DNA of 64,000 bases from Pectinophora gossypiella (GCF_024362695.1 NC_065428.1:9304895-9368894), one strand, 5' to 3'; shown: positions 1 to 10,819, counted from the first letter of the stretch. Numbers and translations: made by a program. Notes: generated from the sequence alone by a model not told the origin.

Positions 1-248
1 CCACGCTGCTCCACTGCGGGTTGATGGAGGTGTTTTTACGGCTAATAGCCGGTACCAACGGCTTAACGTGCCCTCCGAAGCACGGAATGAACTTACTTTT
101 TCGGACAATCAGGTGATTCAAGCCTGAAAAGTCCTTACCAAACAAAGGACAGTCTCACAAAGTGATTTCGACAATGTCCCCATCGGGAATCGAACCCGGA
201 CCTCCAGATCGTGAGCCTAACGCTCTTACCACTAGACCACGGAGGCTG
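1..248 (-). mobile_element. SINE-B, cut by window edge
   Basis: Reads on the minus strand from a tRNA-like head (box B GGTTCGATTCCCGATGGGGA near 185-205) through the shared core (minus-strand GGCACGTTAAGCC, near 65-80) into the family tail. The tail end lies beyond base 1. The head ends at the cggaggctg boundary seen in other copies. Confidence 0.85.
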
Positions 249-458
249 TTGGCATCACAACACATTATTAAATTATGGCAACCCCATAATAGCGGATAAT
301 CAATAATAATTTAGTCTAAACTATTACAGAACAGTCTCTGAAATTACATGATGGATGGTTCTGATAATTACCATGTAATTTTGAATATTCATCATGACAC
401 TAAGACTAAGTTATGTTTACATGAGGATTTTAAATGAATCCTTTACAGTTCATTATAA

Positions 459-781
459 CGGCCTCTGTGCCTCAGTAGTTTAGCGTTGGGCTCACGATCC
501 GGAGGTCCCGGGTTCGGATACCGGTGGGGACATAACACCAAAATCACTTTGTGATCCCCAGTTTGGTTAGAACATTACAGGCTGATCGCATGACTGTCCG
601 AAAGTATGATGATCCGTGCTTCGGAAGGCACGTTAAGCCGTTGGTCCCGGTTACAACTTACTGATGTAAGTGAATAGTCGTTGCATACGCCGTGTCAGGG
701 GCCTTTGGCGGCTCAATAATAACTCTGACACCAGGGTTGATGAGGTTGGTAATTTACCTCACAACCCACACGATATAAGAA
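459..781 (+). mobile_element. SINE-A, near full length
   Basis: tRNA-derived head with a degenerate box A (CTCAGTAGTTTAGCG) and box B (GGGTTCGGATACC), then ATCACTTTGTGAT, the core GCTTCGGAAGGCACGTTAAG and the SINE-A tail ending in cacaacccacacgat. SINE-A is transcribed by Pol III if intact; this head carries mutations in both boxes and is probably inactive. Confidence 0.88.
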
Positions 782-840
782 GCGAGTTCAGTATAAGCCT
801 AAAATAACATTATTCATGTAAAAACTGTCCATGTTTTTTT

Positions 841-1008
841 TTATTTACTTTTTTGCACGCTACACTGCAGTTGTACAAGCGCTTTATGATATCCTCAACC
901 GAAGGTTGTCTGAAAGAGATCGCTCTTAGGGATAAAGCCGCCTTTGCCGACCTTAGAATAAGTTTCTCTTGTAAATATATTTGTGCGCAATAAAGTGTAT
1001 TATTATTA
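841..1008 (+). mobile_element. LINE 3' end, family Y
   Basis: Contains GAAGGTTGTCTGAAAGAGAT, a GATAA..GCCGCCTTTGCC block and a terminal CAATAAAG polyadenylation-like signal followed by (ATT)n. A close copy lies at 12310-12485 and diverged ones at 8035, 35600 and 37775. The arrangement is that of a 5'-truncated non-LTR retrotransposon 3' UTR. Confidence 0.7.
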
Positions 1009-1054
1009 TCATTAACATACATACATAACATCTATTATATGGAAATTAAAAATA

Positions 1055-1132
1055 GCTGGCGAGCAGTGGGTGTAATGAACACCTCTGCCTACCCCCTCGG
1101 GGATACAGGCGCGATGCTATGTCATGTTATGT
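1055..1132 (+). repeat. SINE-S tail fragment
   Basis: Carries the 3' end AACACCTCTGCCTACCCC..GCGCGATGCTATGT, which resembles the tail of the minus-strand tRNA-derived element at 9727-9870. The head is missing. Confidence 0.5.
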
Positions 1133-1433
1133 AATTGATGTCGAAATATTCAAATTTTTACACGAGCTGACAGCAACTAACAAGAATAGTTATTGGCCTA
1201 AACAACACTATCCATACAAAGCCGGTAAAATAGTGACGCGATACGCCCAACACGGGAGTGTAAGTGAACTTCCTCACGGGACGCAATGCAGATCGTGCGA
1301 CGTCGAAACAAGCTGGGTTAGTCAACTTGCACACAATTTAAAAATGCGACCGTGTCAGAGATAAAAAATATATTGGATTTACATAAGGTAACATATATTT
1401 ATTATTTTTTTAACTAAATTATTCAGTACACAT
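1119..1433. other. Unclassified stretch with 81-codon frame
   Basis: An open frame runs 1119-1364 on the plus strand, starting inside the preceding repeat tail. I do not recognise the peptide, and it has no visible domain, signal peptide or splice context. Probably chance. Confidence 0.3.
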
Positions 1434-1700
1434 ACGGCCTCCGTGGTCCAGTGGTTGAGCGTTGGGCTCATGATCCGGAGGTCCCGGGTTCGAATCCCGG
1501 TGGGGACCAATCACTTTGTGATCCCTAGTTTGGTTATGTCATTACAGGCTGATCATCTAAGGCGTTGGTCCCGGTTACTATTTACTGATGTAAGTTACAT
1601 GAGTAATGTCAGGGGCCTTTGGCGGCTCAATAGTAACCCTGACACCAGGGTTGATGAGGCTGGTATTCCACTTCACAACCCACGCGATAAAAAAGCTCTC
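1434..1700 (+). mobile_element. SINE-A with internal deletion
   Basis: Intact tRNA-like head (TGGTCCAGTGGTTGAGCG; GGGTTCGAATCCCGG). After GGCTGATCA it jumps directly to GGCGTTGGTCCCGG, so the core hairpin is deleted. The normal SINE-A tail follows. Confidence 0.88.
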
Positions 1701-2027
1701 CGTTTGAGAAGCAAGCCCGTAAACGACAGGACTACAGTGACCCGCCCAAAATCGCAATAGTAACATCGCACTTCCAAGCGATGTCCGATCGCGGCGTGAG
1801 GTAGGTGCTTTAATGTGAATTTTGCTGCAGTTTTTGCGAATGCGAATTCAATTATTTTTCGCCTATAGGCGGCTGTAAAATGGAAAACAAAAGGCTATCG
1901 GCTTCGACAAACAACGTTTCAATAAAATGTAACTGTATGGAGATTCTATGTTGCCCGTGAATAAAAAAAACACTAGTTTTCGACGAAGGGAAAGCTAGAC
2001 CATTTACATAGTACCCATATATGACAT
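1701..2027. other. No recognisable feature
   Basis: Mixed sequence with no coding frame or repeat that I can place. Confidence 0.4.
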
Positions 2028-2205
2028 AAAGAGCCTGTGTATGTCCCACTGCTGAGCACAGCAGCCTCCCCTCAATCATACTCCACCACGGGTATGGAGC
2101 ATACTCCTCCACGCTGCTCCACTGCGGGTTGGTGAAAATTTACGCCTGATAGCCGAGACCAACGGGTTACCGTGCATTCCGAAGCACGGAATCATTCACA
2201 GACAC
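2028..2205 (-). mobile_element. SINE-B 3' part
   Basis: Tail (TGGGACATACACAGGCTCT on the minus strand), CTCCAC/GTGGAG region and a mutated core are present; the head is missing. Confidence 0.8.
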
Positions 2206-2239
2206 ACTACGTAGTAACTAGTAATTATTATTAAATTCT

Positions 2240-2345
2240 TATTATGTAAGTTCAAGGGTAAGTAGTCAGTTTCCTCACTTTGTTTTCCTTCACCGCTGAG
2301 CATATGATCATCGTTTAAAATCCAAACGGCCGAAAATCGTTGGTT
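2240..2345 (-). mobile_element. SINE-D fragment
   Basis: On the minus strand, CAGCGGTGAAGGAAAAC and the flanking body match SINE-D copies at 5494 and 48232. Head and tail are absent. Confidence 0.65.
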
Positions 2346-2436
2346 TGTCCACGATGGAGCTTACTCCACTATGATGCAGTAATGCGGGTTATTGGAGCTG
2401 TTTTTGGGCTAGCAGCTGGGAGTTGGAACTAAAAAG

Positions 2437-2580
2437 TCGATACTGACCTCGCCGGCGTGGTCGACAATTTCCCTCATTCAGTGCTTGTCGATATCGCCCC
2501 ACGAGTCAACTCTCTGACGACGCCCTGAGCAGAGGTTCGCGATCGACTGGGCATCCTCAGGCCTGTTATCTTAAATTTTG
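2437..2580 (-). repeat. Repeat K fragment
   Basis: Reverse complement of the block at about 16235-16385: CAGGCCTGAGGATGCCCAGT, CTCAGGGCGTCGTC and CCACGCCGGCG occur in the same order. Confidence 0.65.
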
Positions 2581-2974
2581 TACCGGTTTAGAGCCTCCCC
2601 TTTTGTCCGGTCAAGTATTTTACGCCATATGCGGAAAATCAGGAATGAGTTACGTTCAAAAAAAAACATTTATTTATTTTCTACAACATAACAACCGCTT
2701 CTTTTACAAAAAGATATTAGGTTATAATTAAGTATACCTTGTAATATATATTGTGTATTGTATTATTCATGTTCCCAGCAATAAAAACACATCAAAACAG
2801 CATTTATTTTGTTCAAAGCACTTGTCCTTGTAACGAACTTATTAGTAATAATAACATACCTACTTGTATTATTATGAATACACCACGAACATGATAGGAA
2901 AAACATGGCTATAAAAAGTTACAGGCTAACTGAGAGCGGTGAAAGTTTACGTTTTTTTTTACTGTAACCATAAA
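2581..2974. other. AT-rich, no feature
   Basis: Poly(A)-like runs and no classified repeat. May include old LINE 3' UTR. Confidence 0.4.
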
Positions 2975-3058
2975 TTAAGGATAATACTACGTATAGCACG
3001 GTAATTCTCCGCCCCGCGCCGATTCGTATCGGGTTCCGAGCTCACCCCCTCTGGACGC
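2975..3058 (+). repeat. Repeat J fragment
   Basis: AAGGATAATACTACGTATAG, then CTCCGCCCC and GAGCTCACCCCCTC, match the left part of J at 14505 and 25645. J directly abuts repeat I here. Confidence 0.6.
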
Positions 3059-3510
3059 CATCCCACTCGCATCAGACAGAGTACTGCGGGGCAGAAGGCA
3101 AGAGGGCAACCACCGCTCTATTTTTTAACCCTCGACGCAAAAACGACGGGGTGTTATAAGTTTGACGTGTCTGTGTGTGTGTGTGTGGCATCGTAGCTCC
3201 CAAACGGATGATCGGATTTTAATGCGGTTTTTTTGTTTGAAAGGTATATCAGTCGAGAGTGTTCTTAGCTGTTTTTTGGAAATCGGTTCAGGTCTTCAAG
3301 GTCATCAGGTTGTTTGTTAGGTATGATAGGAATGATACTCGCTCAGTTTGCTTGCAAGCATATGTAATATCTTCTGGAACCACTGAGCTGGTCTGTTATT
3401 AGCGTACTTTTTTTCTGGTCGGGGATTTTTTTTTTATTTTCCCTAAAAAGTAGCATGAAGGATGCTACACCGACAAGAGCGTGGCTCTAAAATTAGTGAT
3501 GATGATTTTA
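3055..3510 (+). mobile_element. Repeat I interrupted by a second repeat
   Basis: Left half (CAGACAGAGTACTGCGG..AAGGCAAGAGGG, to 3125) and right half (CCCTAAAAAGTAGCATG..CACCGACAAGAGCGTGGCTCT, from 3430) together make a repeat I 3' region. The 3126-3429 block splits it inside the T-rich segment. Confidence 0.65.
3126..3429 (+). repeat. Insertion inside repeat I
   Basis: Begins CCCTCGACGCAAAAACGACG, then a TGTCTG(TG)n tract and GGCATCGTAGCTCCCAAACG. I recognise this as resembling a dispersed arthropod repeat of unknown class. No TIR or clear TSD was seen. Confidence 0.5.
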
Positions 3511-3937
3511 TTCTAAGGTAAAGTAATTAATGTTGTTAATTTGTGTAAGTTTCGTTGTTATTTTTATTATAAGGTTCATATTATCGCTTTTTCGCTCTCA
3601 AACAGACCTTAAGAAAATAAACCTTATACGAAGGAGACAAGTGGGCTGTTCTGGCGCGTCGCTATGGTTACCAATCCGAAGGTTGTCGTATTATTATTAT
3701 CTAAATAAGCACCAAAATAACATAAAAAACGAAAAAAAGAATATTTTCCTCACAAACAAAACATTTACTTACAGTCAAAAATAAACTAATGAAAGGGAGA
3801 AAAAGAAAAAGAAAATAAAACTAAAATAATTAAACAACACTAAAAATAAAATAAATTACATACAATTAAAAGAAACAAACAAAAACAATTTGTTAATAAG
3901 AAAAACTGACTGACTCACTTGATATATTATAAGTAGA
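3511..3937. other. AT-rich, no feature
   Basis: A-rich, with an 84-codon chance frame (3530-3784) rich in hydrophobic then basic residues. Confidence 0.4.
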
Positions 3938-4018
3938 TACACGTCTGTGGTCTAGTGGTTGGGCTTTGGGCTAACGATAGCTAGGTCTCAGGTTCGAAAT
4001 CCCGTGAAGCTATTAGTC
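3938..4018 (+). mobile_element. SINE-A/B head only
   Basis: TGTGGTCTAGTGGTTGGGC (box A region) and GGTTCGAAATCCCG (box B with one extra base) form a tRNA-like head. The body that follows in other copies is absent. Confidence 0.6.
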
Positions 4019-4109
4019 CCCACTTTTATCTCTAAACCTACATAAAGTACATAATGCAAACACGTTATTTTTTATAACTAAGACCCCAATATTATATCTC
4101 TCTCTTTAT

Positions 4110-4257
4110 TTAAGAGCTGCGTTCTTGACGCTGAAGTAATCGCCATTCCTCTCTTCTTCCCGCCAAATCCTTCACTTCCAGATACGACACGACCTGCACC
4201 TTCTCTTTTATTTGTTTCATAAATGTTCTCCTAGGTCTACCCATTCCTCTCTTTCCT
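4110..4257 (-). pseudogene. LINE reverse-transcriptase C-terminus
   Basis: The minus strand reads in frame for about 49 codons to a stop at 4110-4112. It contains GRPRRTFMKQIKEKVQVV, then DLAGRREEWRLL and the terminus RQERSS. The same peptide occurs at 24023-24244, where one Trp codon has become a stop. This is the basic GRPR-type C-terminal tail found at the end of lepidopteran LINE ORF2 proteins. It is 5' truncated, and an A-rich (AAATAAAGAGAG) tail follows the stop. Confidence 0.8.
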
Positions 4258-4454
4258 TACATATTATATAAATAACTTAAAAATAAATAAATTTCGTGCC
4301 CGAAAAAGCATGATACAACAATAAAATATTTCTCAGAAATTCTTCCAATCTGTCCTATGAGATAACTTACCACGGAATTCGACCATGAGTACCTGCTATA
4401 TATATCACTATTCGGCAGAATTTCAGAGAATTTTTCTATTTAGGTTTACATATA

Positions 4455-4684
4455 AACAGAGTGTTAGTGACATCTCAACGGAACCTGTTAGGGATAATTG
4501 AGCCCATGATTCTGAGTTGATATCAAGTGGAATTTTCCCTCAAAAGTCTGGAACTGAAAATAATTTTAAAAAACCAGAAAAAAACATGAATTTTGCGATT
4601 GGAAATTCCACTTGATATCATCTCAGAATCATGGTCTGAATCACCGATCTCAGTATTCGTTACGACGTCCCTAACACCCTGTAT
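4455..4684. mobile_element. Foldback element H, complete copy
   Basis: Ends are ACAGAGTGTTAGTGAC and the inverted CCCTAACACCCTGT. The arms contain ATGATTCTGAGTTGATATCA on the left and its near complement on the right, so the 230 bp fold almost end to end around an A/T-rich centre. No coding capacity. It is a non-autonomous TIR element of unknown superfamily. Confidence 0.8.
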
Positions 4685-4689
4685 ACTTT

Positions 4690-4800
4690 AGACCACGCCG
4701 GCGGGGTCGGTATCGCGGTTCTAAAGTGATTGGTGTCGCGAGCTGATTGGCCGCGTCTATGGCTAGAGTAATCGGGTCGTCAGGATCGTATATTACGTGA
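4690..4800 (+). repeat. Repeat K fragment
   Basis: CCACGCCGGCGGGGTCGGTA, GGTGTCGCGAGCTGATTGG and ATCGGGTCGTC match 16368-16470. It begins a few bases after element H ends. Confidence 0.7.
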
Positions 4801-5021
4801 GTATGTTGTCCCAATTTCAAGTCAATACGTGACCTCCTAAAATAAGGTTAAGTATACACAAAAACCCCACAGGATTCTTTTAAGTAGATATAAAAAACGG
4901 AATCAGTAATCCATTTCGTGATAGGATTATCAATACGACACGAGTTTTAAGCTTCATTCACACCGACAACATAGACAATGGTGTTTTTTTTTTTTGCCGT
5001 GATTTATTGGAGCCTCGGATA

Positions 5022-5352
5022 ACGGCCTCCGTGGTCCAGTGGCTTGAGCGTTTGGCTCACGATCCGGAGGTCCCGGGGTCAAATCCCGGATGGGGACACA
5101 TCACGAAAATCACTTTGTGATGCGTAATTTGGTTGTAGGACATTACAGGCTGATCACCTGATAGTCCGAAAGTAAGATGATCAGTGCTTCGGAAGGCACG
5201 TGAAGCCATTGGTCCCGGTTACTACTTACTGATGTAAGTTAGTCGTTACATGAGCCATGTCAAGTGCCTTTGGCTCAATAGTAACCCTGACACTCATTGT
5301 CTCACGTTGCTGAGTTTGGTCATCCACCTCACAAGTCACAACCAACACGATA
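5022..5352 (+). mobile_element. SINE-A, near full length
   Basis: Head TGGTCCAGTGGCTTGAGCG with box B GGGGTCAAATCCCGG, then CGAAAATCACTTTGTGATG, the core and a tail to cacgatataag. Part of the tail is degenerate. Confidence 0.88.
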
Positions 5353-5378
5353 TAAGATTGTTATTATCCGCCCAAACT

Positions 5379-5473
5379 CTGTGGAGTATGCTCCATACTC
5401 CCTCCGGTTGATTGAGAGGAAGCCTGTGCCCAGCAGTGGGACGTATATAGGCTGGTTATGTCGTGTTACGTTG
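5379..5473 (+). mobile_element. SINE-B tail fragment
   Basis: GGAGTATGCTCCATAC, CCTCCGGTTGATTGAG and GCCCAGCAGTGGGACGTATA: only the last 95 bases of SINE-B, so 5' truncated. Confidence 0.8.
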
Positions 5474-5493
5474 AAGATATTCGCGTTTATGAA

Positions 5494-5840
5494 GAGTCGT
5501 GGAAACCCTGTTGGTAGAACGCTTGCCTCCCACAGAAGTAGCAGGTTCAAATCCAGCACAGGCCTAAACCAATGATTGTCGAATTTGTTTTCGGATTCAT
5601 GTTCGGATCATAAATGATTATCACGTGCTCAGCGGTGGAGGAAAACCTAGCAAGGAAACCCACATTCCCGAGAAATGTATTTTGGGAGGTATGTGACCTA
5701 ACCTGTATTGGACTGGTTTCCCCTTCGCGGGATGGAAGGTCAGATAGGCAGTCGCTTCTGTAAAAAACCGGACCTGTTATATCTTCAGGCTAGGTAAGCG
5801 GGCCCTGTGAAAAACGGGATAATGCTAGGGAGATGATTGG
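5494..5840 (+). mobile_element. SINE-D, near full length
   Basis: tRNA-like head (GTTGGTAGAACGCTTGCCTC; box B GGTTCAAATCCAGC). The body has CACAGGCCTAAACCAATGA, CGTGCTCAGCGGTGGAGG and CCCACATTCCCGAGAAATG, and the tail ends CGGGATAATGCTAGGGAGAT. This is a separate tRNA-derived SINE family from A, B and C. Confidence 0.88.
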
Positions 5841-6044
5841 CGCGTATGAATCAAACTAAATCCACCTTAACCTTTCCCAGTTGTTGGGAAAGCAAACAAA
5901 TCGACTATTAAATGGTGGATTTCCGAAATCCATTTACGGAAACCTATAGAATGCTTTGTAAGGGATTGACTTTGTTGTTATGGAGTTAAAAATGTTTATA
6001 TGCGTGTGTGGACGATTGTATTGTGTTTTAGATTCATACGTCTT

Positions 6045-6290
6045 CTTCACGTTCAGCTGCTTGTCTTCCCGGGCATGTCGTAAAAACCGACAGAGGGATT
6101 GCGTCCTCTAACATGATGGACTAATGTTATGGGCGATAGGCTGATCCCTTATCACCATAAGGTTCATCATATCCATCTTAGGACTTCGTATCAACAGTGG
6201 CTGCAAGTTGTCTTTGATTACTTGTGGCTCTGCCCACCCCATTTGGGATTACGGGCGTGAGTTTATGTATGTATGTGTATGTACGTCATC
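6045..6290 (+). repeat. Dispersed repeat R with (TATG)n tail
   Basis: GTCGTAAAAACCGACAGAGG, CATGATGGACTAATG, CAACAGTGGCTGCAAGTTGT and TTGTGGCTCTGCCCACCCC precede GGGCGTGAGTTTATGTATG. The tail resembles that of Q, consistent with a LINE-mobilised element. Confidence 0.65.
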
Positions 6291-6317
6291 TTTACACAGA
6301 CTTTTTTAATTACTTAA

Positions 6318-6886
6318 GGCTTCCGTAAACCAAACGCAATAGCATGTTGTATGTCCCCGGGTTCGTTTCCCGGTTTCCCGGTTGTTTTCCCGGAAAACAA
6401 AGTTTGGGTAAGACATTACAGGTTGATCAACTGATTATCCAAAGTAAGATGATCTGTGCTCGGAACGCACGTTAAGCCGTTGGTCCCGGTCACTACTTAC
6501 TGATGTAAGTATGTAGTCGTTACAATAATAAGTTATAGTATTGTATAAAATATGAATTTATGTAAACATGACAATTTGATAGTTTTTTTTTTTTTTCTTA
6601 AATACGTAGACTATTTGTTTGCTAGGGTTATTAATTTGCACACTAGATTGACAATAAATTAATTTTAATATTGTATATAATTATGTAATGATGCACGCCC
6701 GATTGGGTTAAATTGTACCTGAGAACTGTATTTTTTCTTTTTATTATGTAACCATGACACCTTATTTTTTGGACTATACAATTGCAATAAAACACTTTTG
6801 ATTTTGATTTGATTTTGAACCCTGACACCAGGGTTGATGGGGTTGGTAATGCACCTCATAACCCACACGATAAGAAGAAGAAAAGC
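6318..6886 (+). mobile_element. SINE-A split by an insertion
   Basis: A degenerate head and core run to 6515. The terminal tail, CCCTGACACCAGGGTTGATG to cacacgat, resumes at about 6822. The middle, 6516-6821, is AT-rich with GCAATAAAACACTTTTGATT and a (GATTTT)n end, like a LINE 3' UTR. Some SINE sequence at the junction is lost. Confidence 0.7.
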
Positions 6887-6887
6887 A

Positions 6888-7062
6888 TGTTATAATAAAA
6901 AAAATATCTCGCCTTTTTCGCATAGGGGTAAGCAACGACTGTGGAATTATATTTCCTTCGATCCTGACACACTGCTCTTGCTTCCTCCACATTCATCAAT
7001 CGTTTCATACATGCACGCCGGATCAACGAAGATCGTACTAAACCTTTTCTAGGGACATCCAA
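6888..7062 (-). pseudogene. LINE C-terminus, family Q
   Basis: The minus strand encodes RRACMKRLMNVEEARAVCQD after a degenerate start. The same peptide, better preserved, is at 17443-17596. The family is a 5'-truncated LINE 3' end with a (TATG)n tail. Confidence 0.7.
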
Positions 7063-7174
7063 CCTTCGCTTTACCTATATACTGTTTTCGTAATCCTATT
7101 ATCCTTTATCCGCTCTACGTGTCCAAACCAATGATAATTATTATTATCTATAATAATTATTATTTGTAATTATT

Positions 7175-7480
7175 ATACATAACGGGTTTGATTCCCGATG
7201 GGGATATTGTCGAAATCACTTTGTGAGACTGTCCTTTGTTTGGTAAGGACTTCTCAGGCTTGAATCACCTGATTGTCCAAAAAAGTGTGATGACCGTTCT
7301 TCGGAGAGCACGTTAAGCCGTTGGTCCCGGCTATTAGCCGTAAAAACACCTCCACCAACCCGCATTGGAGCAGCGTGGTGCAGTATGGTCCATACCCCCT
7401 CCGGTTGATTAAAGGGAGGCATGTGCCCAGCAGTGGGATGTATATAGGCTGTTTATGTATGTTATGTATGTATTATACAT
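7175..7480 (+). mobile_element. SINE-B, head partly missing
   Basis: Starts at box B (GGGTTTGATTCCCGATGGGG), then CACTTTGTGAGACTGTCC, a core with GGAGAGCACGTTAAGCCG and the tail AGCAGTGGGATGTATATAGG followed by (TTATG)n. Confidence 0.87.
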
Positions 7481-8034
7481 AACTAATTTGGTCAATATAC
7501 GTCCTTTTAGGTCTTCCTTTGCCAGATTTAGCAACGTGTAACCAAGTTATGAATAACTTTTTTTCATGGAGAAATACCTACCGCTTAGGGTATGCGCACC
7601 GTATACCCCCGTTTGTAATTACAAGCATTACACAACTTGAATACGTCTTAATTGAAGGATGTTTTGCGTAAGTACGACTTTGCAGACTAGCGGATTTGGT
7701 ACGATGTAATAGTTTCTGTACAATTGATGAAATTGGGGTAAAGTGAACACGTTTATAAATAATGATCAAAGTAACGATTCCATTAGAATTTTGTATATTC
7801 TTTTTATGTTTTGTGAGCAATAAAGTCTAAACAAAGTCTGGTATTGATCACATTCCAACTTTATATCATATTTATTTAAGGTGCCAGAAAATCAGGAATT
7901 TTCCCTATGTTACGCGTTGTGAGAGTATAATTGTTTTATATGGAATTATTATAGTCACTGTCACAGTACATAGAAAGTCGATTTTTGTTTTATTTGAGAA
8001 ATTCGAAAGTCATCCAATATTTGACATTATGACG
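7481..8034. other. No recognisable feature
   Basis: AT-rich. A short frame on the minus strand (7578-7820) is unsupported. TTTTGTGAGCAATAAAG near 7808 may be an old LINE 3' end. Confidence 0.4.
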
Positions 8035-8110
8035 CCTATTGTGCTCATTCTATTTCTCTTTTGTTTTTTATTTTCCTGTTTGTGCAATAAAGTATTTATT
8101 ATGTTATGTA
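8035..8110 (+). mobile_element. LINE 3' end, family Y
   Basis: CGCCTATTGTGCTCATTC, a T-rich block and TTTGTGCAATAAAGTATTTA; nearly the same as 35610-35685. Confidence 0.65.
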
Positions 8111-8529
8111 CGCGTCAAATTCTTCTGACGGCCATCCAATGACGTCATCAGATTTTTTTCAAATTAAGTGCCAAAACAAATCGAACTTATCTATTCTGAT
8201 AGGGATAATTATTCTAAAACTATATGGAACTGAACAATCTGACACCGCATTCGATGCCATATGTTCTCACCTTTCCAATCTCCTATGTAAAAAAAGGTTA
8301 TTTTTAAACTTGTGTCCAATTCCAGTACTAATTGGGTCAGATGTAAAACTTACAAACGTTAAGACCAAATCCCCTCGTTCGTAGAACCAACCTCCATAAT
8401 CACTGAACGTAAGATTGAGGTATATTTATTATACATTAGCATGTAAATAACCCAATTTATTCAGTAAATAGTTTAGCAGCGTCTATTAGTAGATATTGTT
8501 AGTATGACTAATGACATAGAATAACGAGT
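8111..8529. other. No recognisable feature
   Basis: A 92-codon frame (8106-8384) begins inside the preceding LINE tail and has no recognisable motif. Confidence 0.4.
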
Positions 8530-8640
8530 AATACTACATATATATTATAGAACGGACACTCCCCCCCGCACTAATTTGCACCGGTGCCGAGCTAGATTTA
8601 CCTCACCCCCGCTGGGTCTCACTTTAGTCTTTAGTAAGGT
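8530..8640 (+). repeat. Repeat J fragment
   Basis: GAGCTAGATTTACCTCACCC and CTCACTTTAGTCTTTAG match J at 14505 and 25645. Confidence 0.65.
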
Positions 8641-8645
8641 ATACA

Positions 8646-8715
8646 GTTTCTCACAGAGTCTGCTTACCTAACCTGAAGATTTGACAGGTCCGGTTTTTGA
8701 CAGAAGCGACTGCCT
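8646..8715 (-). mobile_element. SINE-D tail fragment
   Basis: Minus strand of CTTACCTAACCTGAAGATTT and ACAGAAGCGACTGCCTGTCT, the last part of SINE-D. Confidence 0.7.
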
Positions 8716-8781
8716 GTCTGTAGTAAGGTAGTACACGGAAAAAAAATTGCTAGATTAAGTAAAAAAAAAACATCTTTTTTA

Positions 8782-8931
8782 GGGTTATGTATAAGTATTT
8801 ACAATAAAATACCTGATAATATTTTGAAATTGACAGAAAATAAATTTAAATCTCGTGTGAATCTTACTTTATGTAGAAAGGCTTATTGTAAGATTGATGA
8901 TTACCTAAATGATAAAAATTCCTTGTATTAA
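8782..8931 (+). pseudogene. LINE C-terminus, intact last 49 codons
   Basis: An open frame with no ATG runs to a TAA at 8929-8931. It contains IYNKIPDNILKLTENKFKS and KAYCKIDDYLND. This matches the pattern at the end of many LINE ORF2 proteins (YN-LP-NI--L----FK--VK--L--KAYY---DYL-). The 3' UTR continues to about 9098, ending GAATAAATGATTCTGATT. A second copy at 60740 is split by a SINE, and its UTR recurs at 62188. The fragment is 5' truncated. Confidence 0.75.
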
Positions 8932-9100
8932 ATGTGTTCCTTTAGTTATTTACATTGAATTAAAGGACGTGTTGCTGTTGCAGTTTCTTGTCATTTCTTC
9001 TCCTCAGCCATAACACCTTATGACATGACGTAGATTCAAAAATGTTAAATTTATTTTCAACAAGTTTATCTATAATAATTTCGATGAATAAATGATTCTG

Positions 9101-9726
9101 ATTTCTGAAGGAGTAAGGGAGCGCGCGCTATCTGTCTGTCTCACTCGCACTATGACAGTTTCGTATATTTCCGGGGTATGCTGCTGACTTACCAACTCTT
9201 TTATAAAGGTGACTGGTACTTACCTGCAAAAGAAAAAGAAGTCAGTTAATGCGTTTTACACACTCTTAGCAACTTAGAAATATGGTACAATAATTCCAGG
9301 TAGGAAAAAAAACACAAAAAAAATGTTTTCATGTTTTTTGTGTACTTTGTGCTCAATAAAAAATAATTATTTATCACGAATTCAACACAGTACAAACCTT
9401 CATACAAAATATCAAAACAAATTTACTACGATCCGTAGCAGCTACGAAAACGACTACGCCGTAGACAGTCGCATAACATGGCATGTGTTTGCTACGACAT
9501 GCTTGATGGAGCCATTTTGGATTACATGGATTCATACAAAACTACTTACATAATTTACGAACCTATCAATATGTTTATCCTTATAACTATAAGAATAAGA
9601 GTTAGGGATACCTATAGATTCGGGCAGAGGTACTAAGTTACCAAAAGACAACTTGCTAACAGCTGGTATTGAAATCTTAGTACAGATAATAATGAAAGAT
9701 TATTTGAACATAACATAATAGCATCA
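9101..9726. other. No recognisable feature
   Basis: Includes a TGTGCTCAATAAAAAATAA LINE-tail-like site near 9347 and a 76-codon chance frame. Confidence 0.4.
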
Positions 9727-9870
9727 CGCCTGTTACCCTAAAGGGATAGGCAGTAAAGGGATAGTATATACCCCCACTCTTCGGCAGCTATGTTACAGTC
9801 AAACCGGGATTCAAATCCGTGACATTATGATTGCAAGTTACACGTTCTCCGAACAAGGCTATCACGGATT
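9727..9870 (-). mobile_element. SINE-S, tRNA-derived
   Basis: The minus strand shows TAGCCTTGTTCGGAGAACG (box A-like), GATTTGAATCCCGG (box B-like) about 45 bases on, then a body of GCCGAAGAGTGGGGG and ACAGGCGTGATGC. Spacing suits a tRNA-derived Pol III promoter. Confidence 0.65.
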
Positions 9871-10317
9871 CCAAATCATGATGAAATTTTGCACAAAACA
9901 AACCAAATACTGAAACTAATATTATTCGAAATCTGAAGATTGAAGATTCCCTTAGGATTAACCCATGTATCATTGTGGTACAGCCTTACCTATATATAAA
10001 CTAAAATTATATATAAACTAATATATAAAGTATAATATATATTATTAGCCATAGCAACATCTCACCCATGTCATCGGTTATGCCAGTATCAGTTTCCATA
10101 TAATTAAATAACTAAATGTTTGGGACGAGTTATAGGATTTTAGCGACTTCTAACTACGACGCTATCATTCAACAGTTTTACAGTCAGAAGCGCTGTAAAA
10201 TTACAGTTGAATAGTTTAATTACAGTTGAATTTATTTTACAAAGCAAAGCTGACACTTGTATTTTATGAATTTGTGTATAAGTATTTTTTTTTTTTGCTT
10301 TTTATAAAATCTTAGGT
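9871..10317. other. AT-rich with short direct repeats
   Basis: ATATATAAACTA recurs at 9990-10030 in a TA-rich patch, and TTACAGTTGAAT recurs near 10200-10230. No coding or classified element. Confidence 0.4.
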
Positions 10318-10403
10318 TATTTTGGGGCGGAAGGCAAGAGGGAACCCATTGCTCTATTATTCTCTAAATAGTAGCATGGACAAGCGTGGCTCTTAAATTA
10401 GTG
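10318..10403 (+). mobile_element. Repeat I, 3' part
   Basis: GGGGCGGAAGGCAAGAGGGA, then CTAAATAGTAGCATGGA, an internal deletion and ACAAGCGTGGCTCTTAAATT. Confidence 0.7.
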
Positions 10404-10819
10404 ATCAAAATCTTTGACCCAGTCATCTGGCGTCAATGTCACTTTTTCTTTAGATTTTTTGATATTGCATTTTATAAAAAGTAGTGTCATCAAATTCGCC
10501 CTGTCACTTCCCATACAAAACTCATCTAAAGCCTACACATTACACCACACCCGAAGGATACCTAATTTATAACCCGCCACCCTTGTTAAATTGTAGCTCA
10601 TTTAGCCGCTGTCAGTGTACATTCGCCTTTAATTAGAGGGACTGTACTTTTTGTCATAAAAGACAGTGGCGTAGTCAGGGTGACACTAAGGTGACATTGG
10701 GGTGACACCTGGTCACACAGTGCTGATAATGTGATATCACCCCAAAAATTACCACTCTAAATTACTACGCACGTGCACCAAGTCACGCTTGGGGCCTTAG
10801 CCATACCTTTAAAACTAGC

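Noticed and set aside
1119..1364. 81-codon frame as a small gene
   Set aside because: No motif, no splice or promoter context, and it begins in a repeat tail. It cannot be excluded, but it is not supported.
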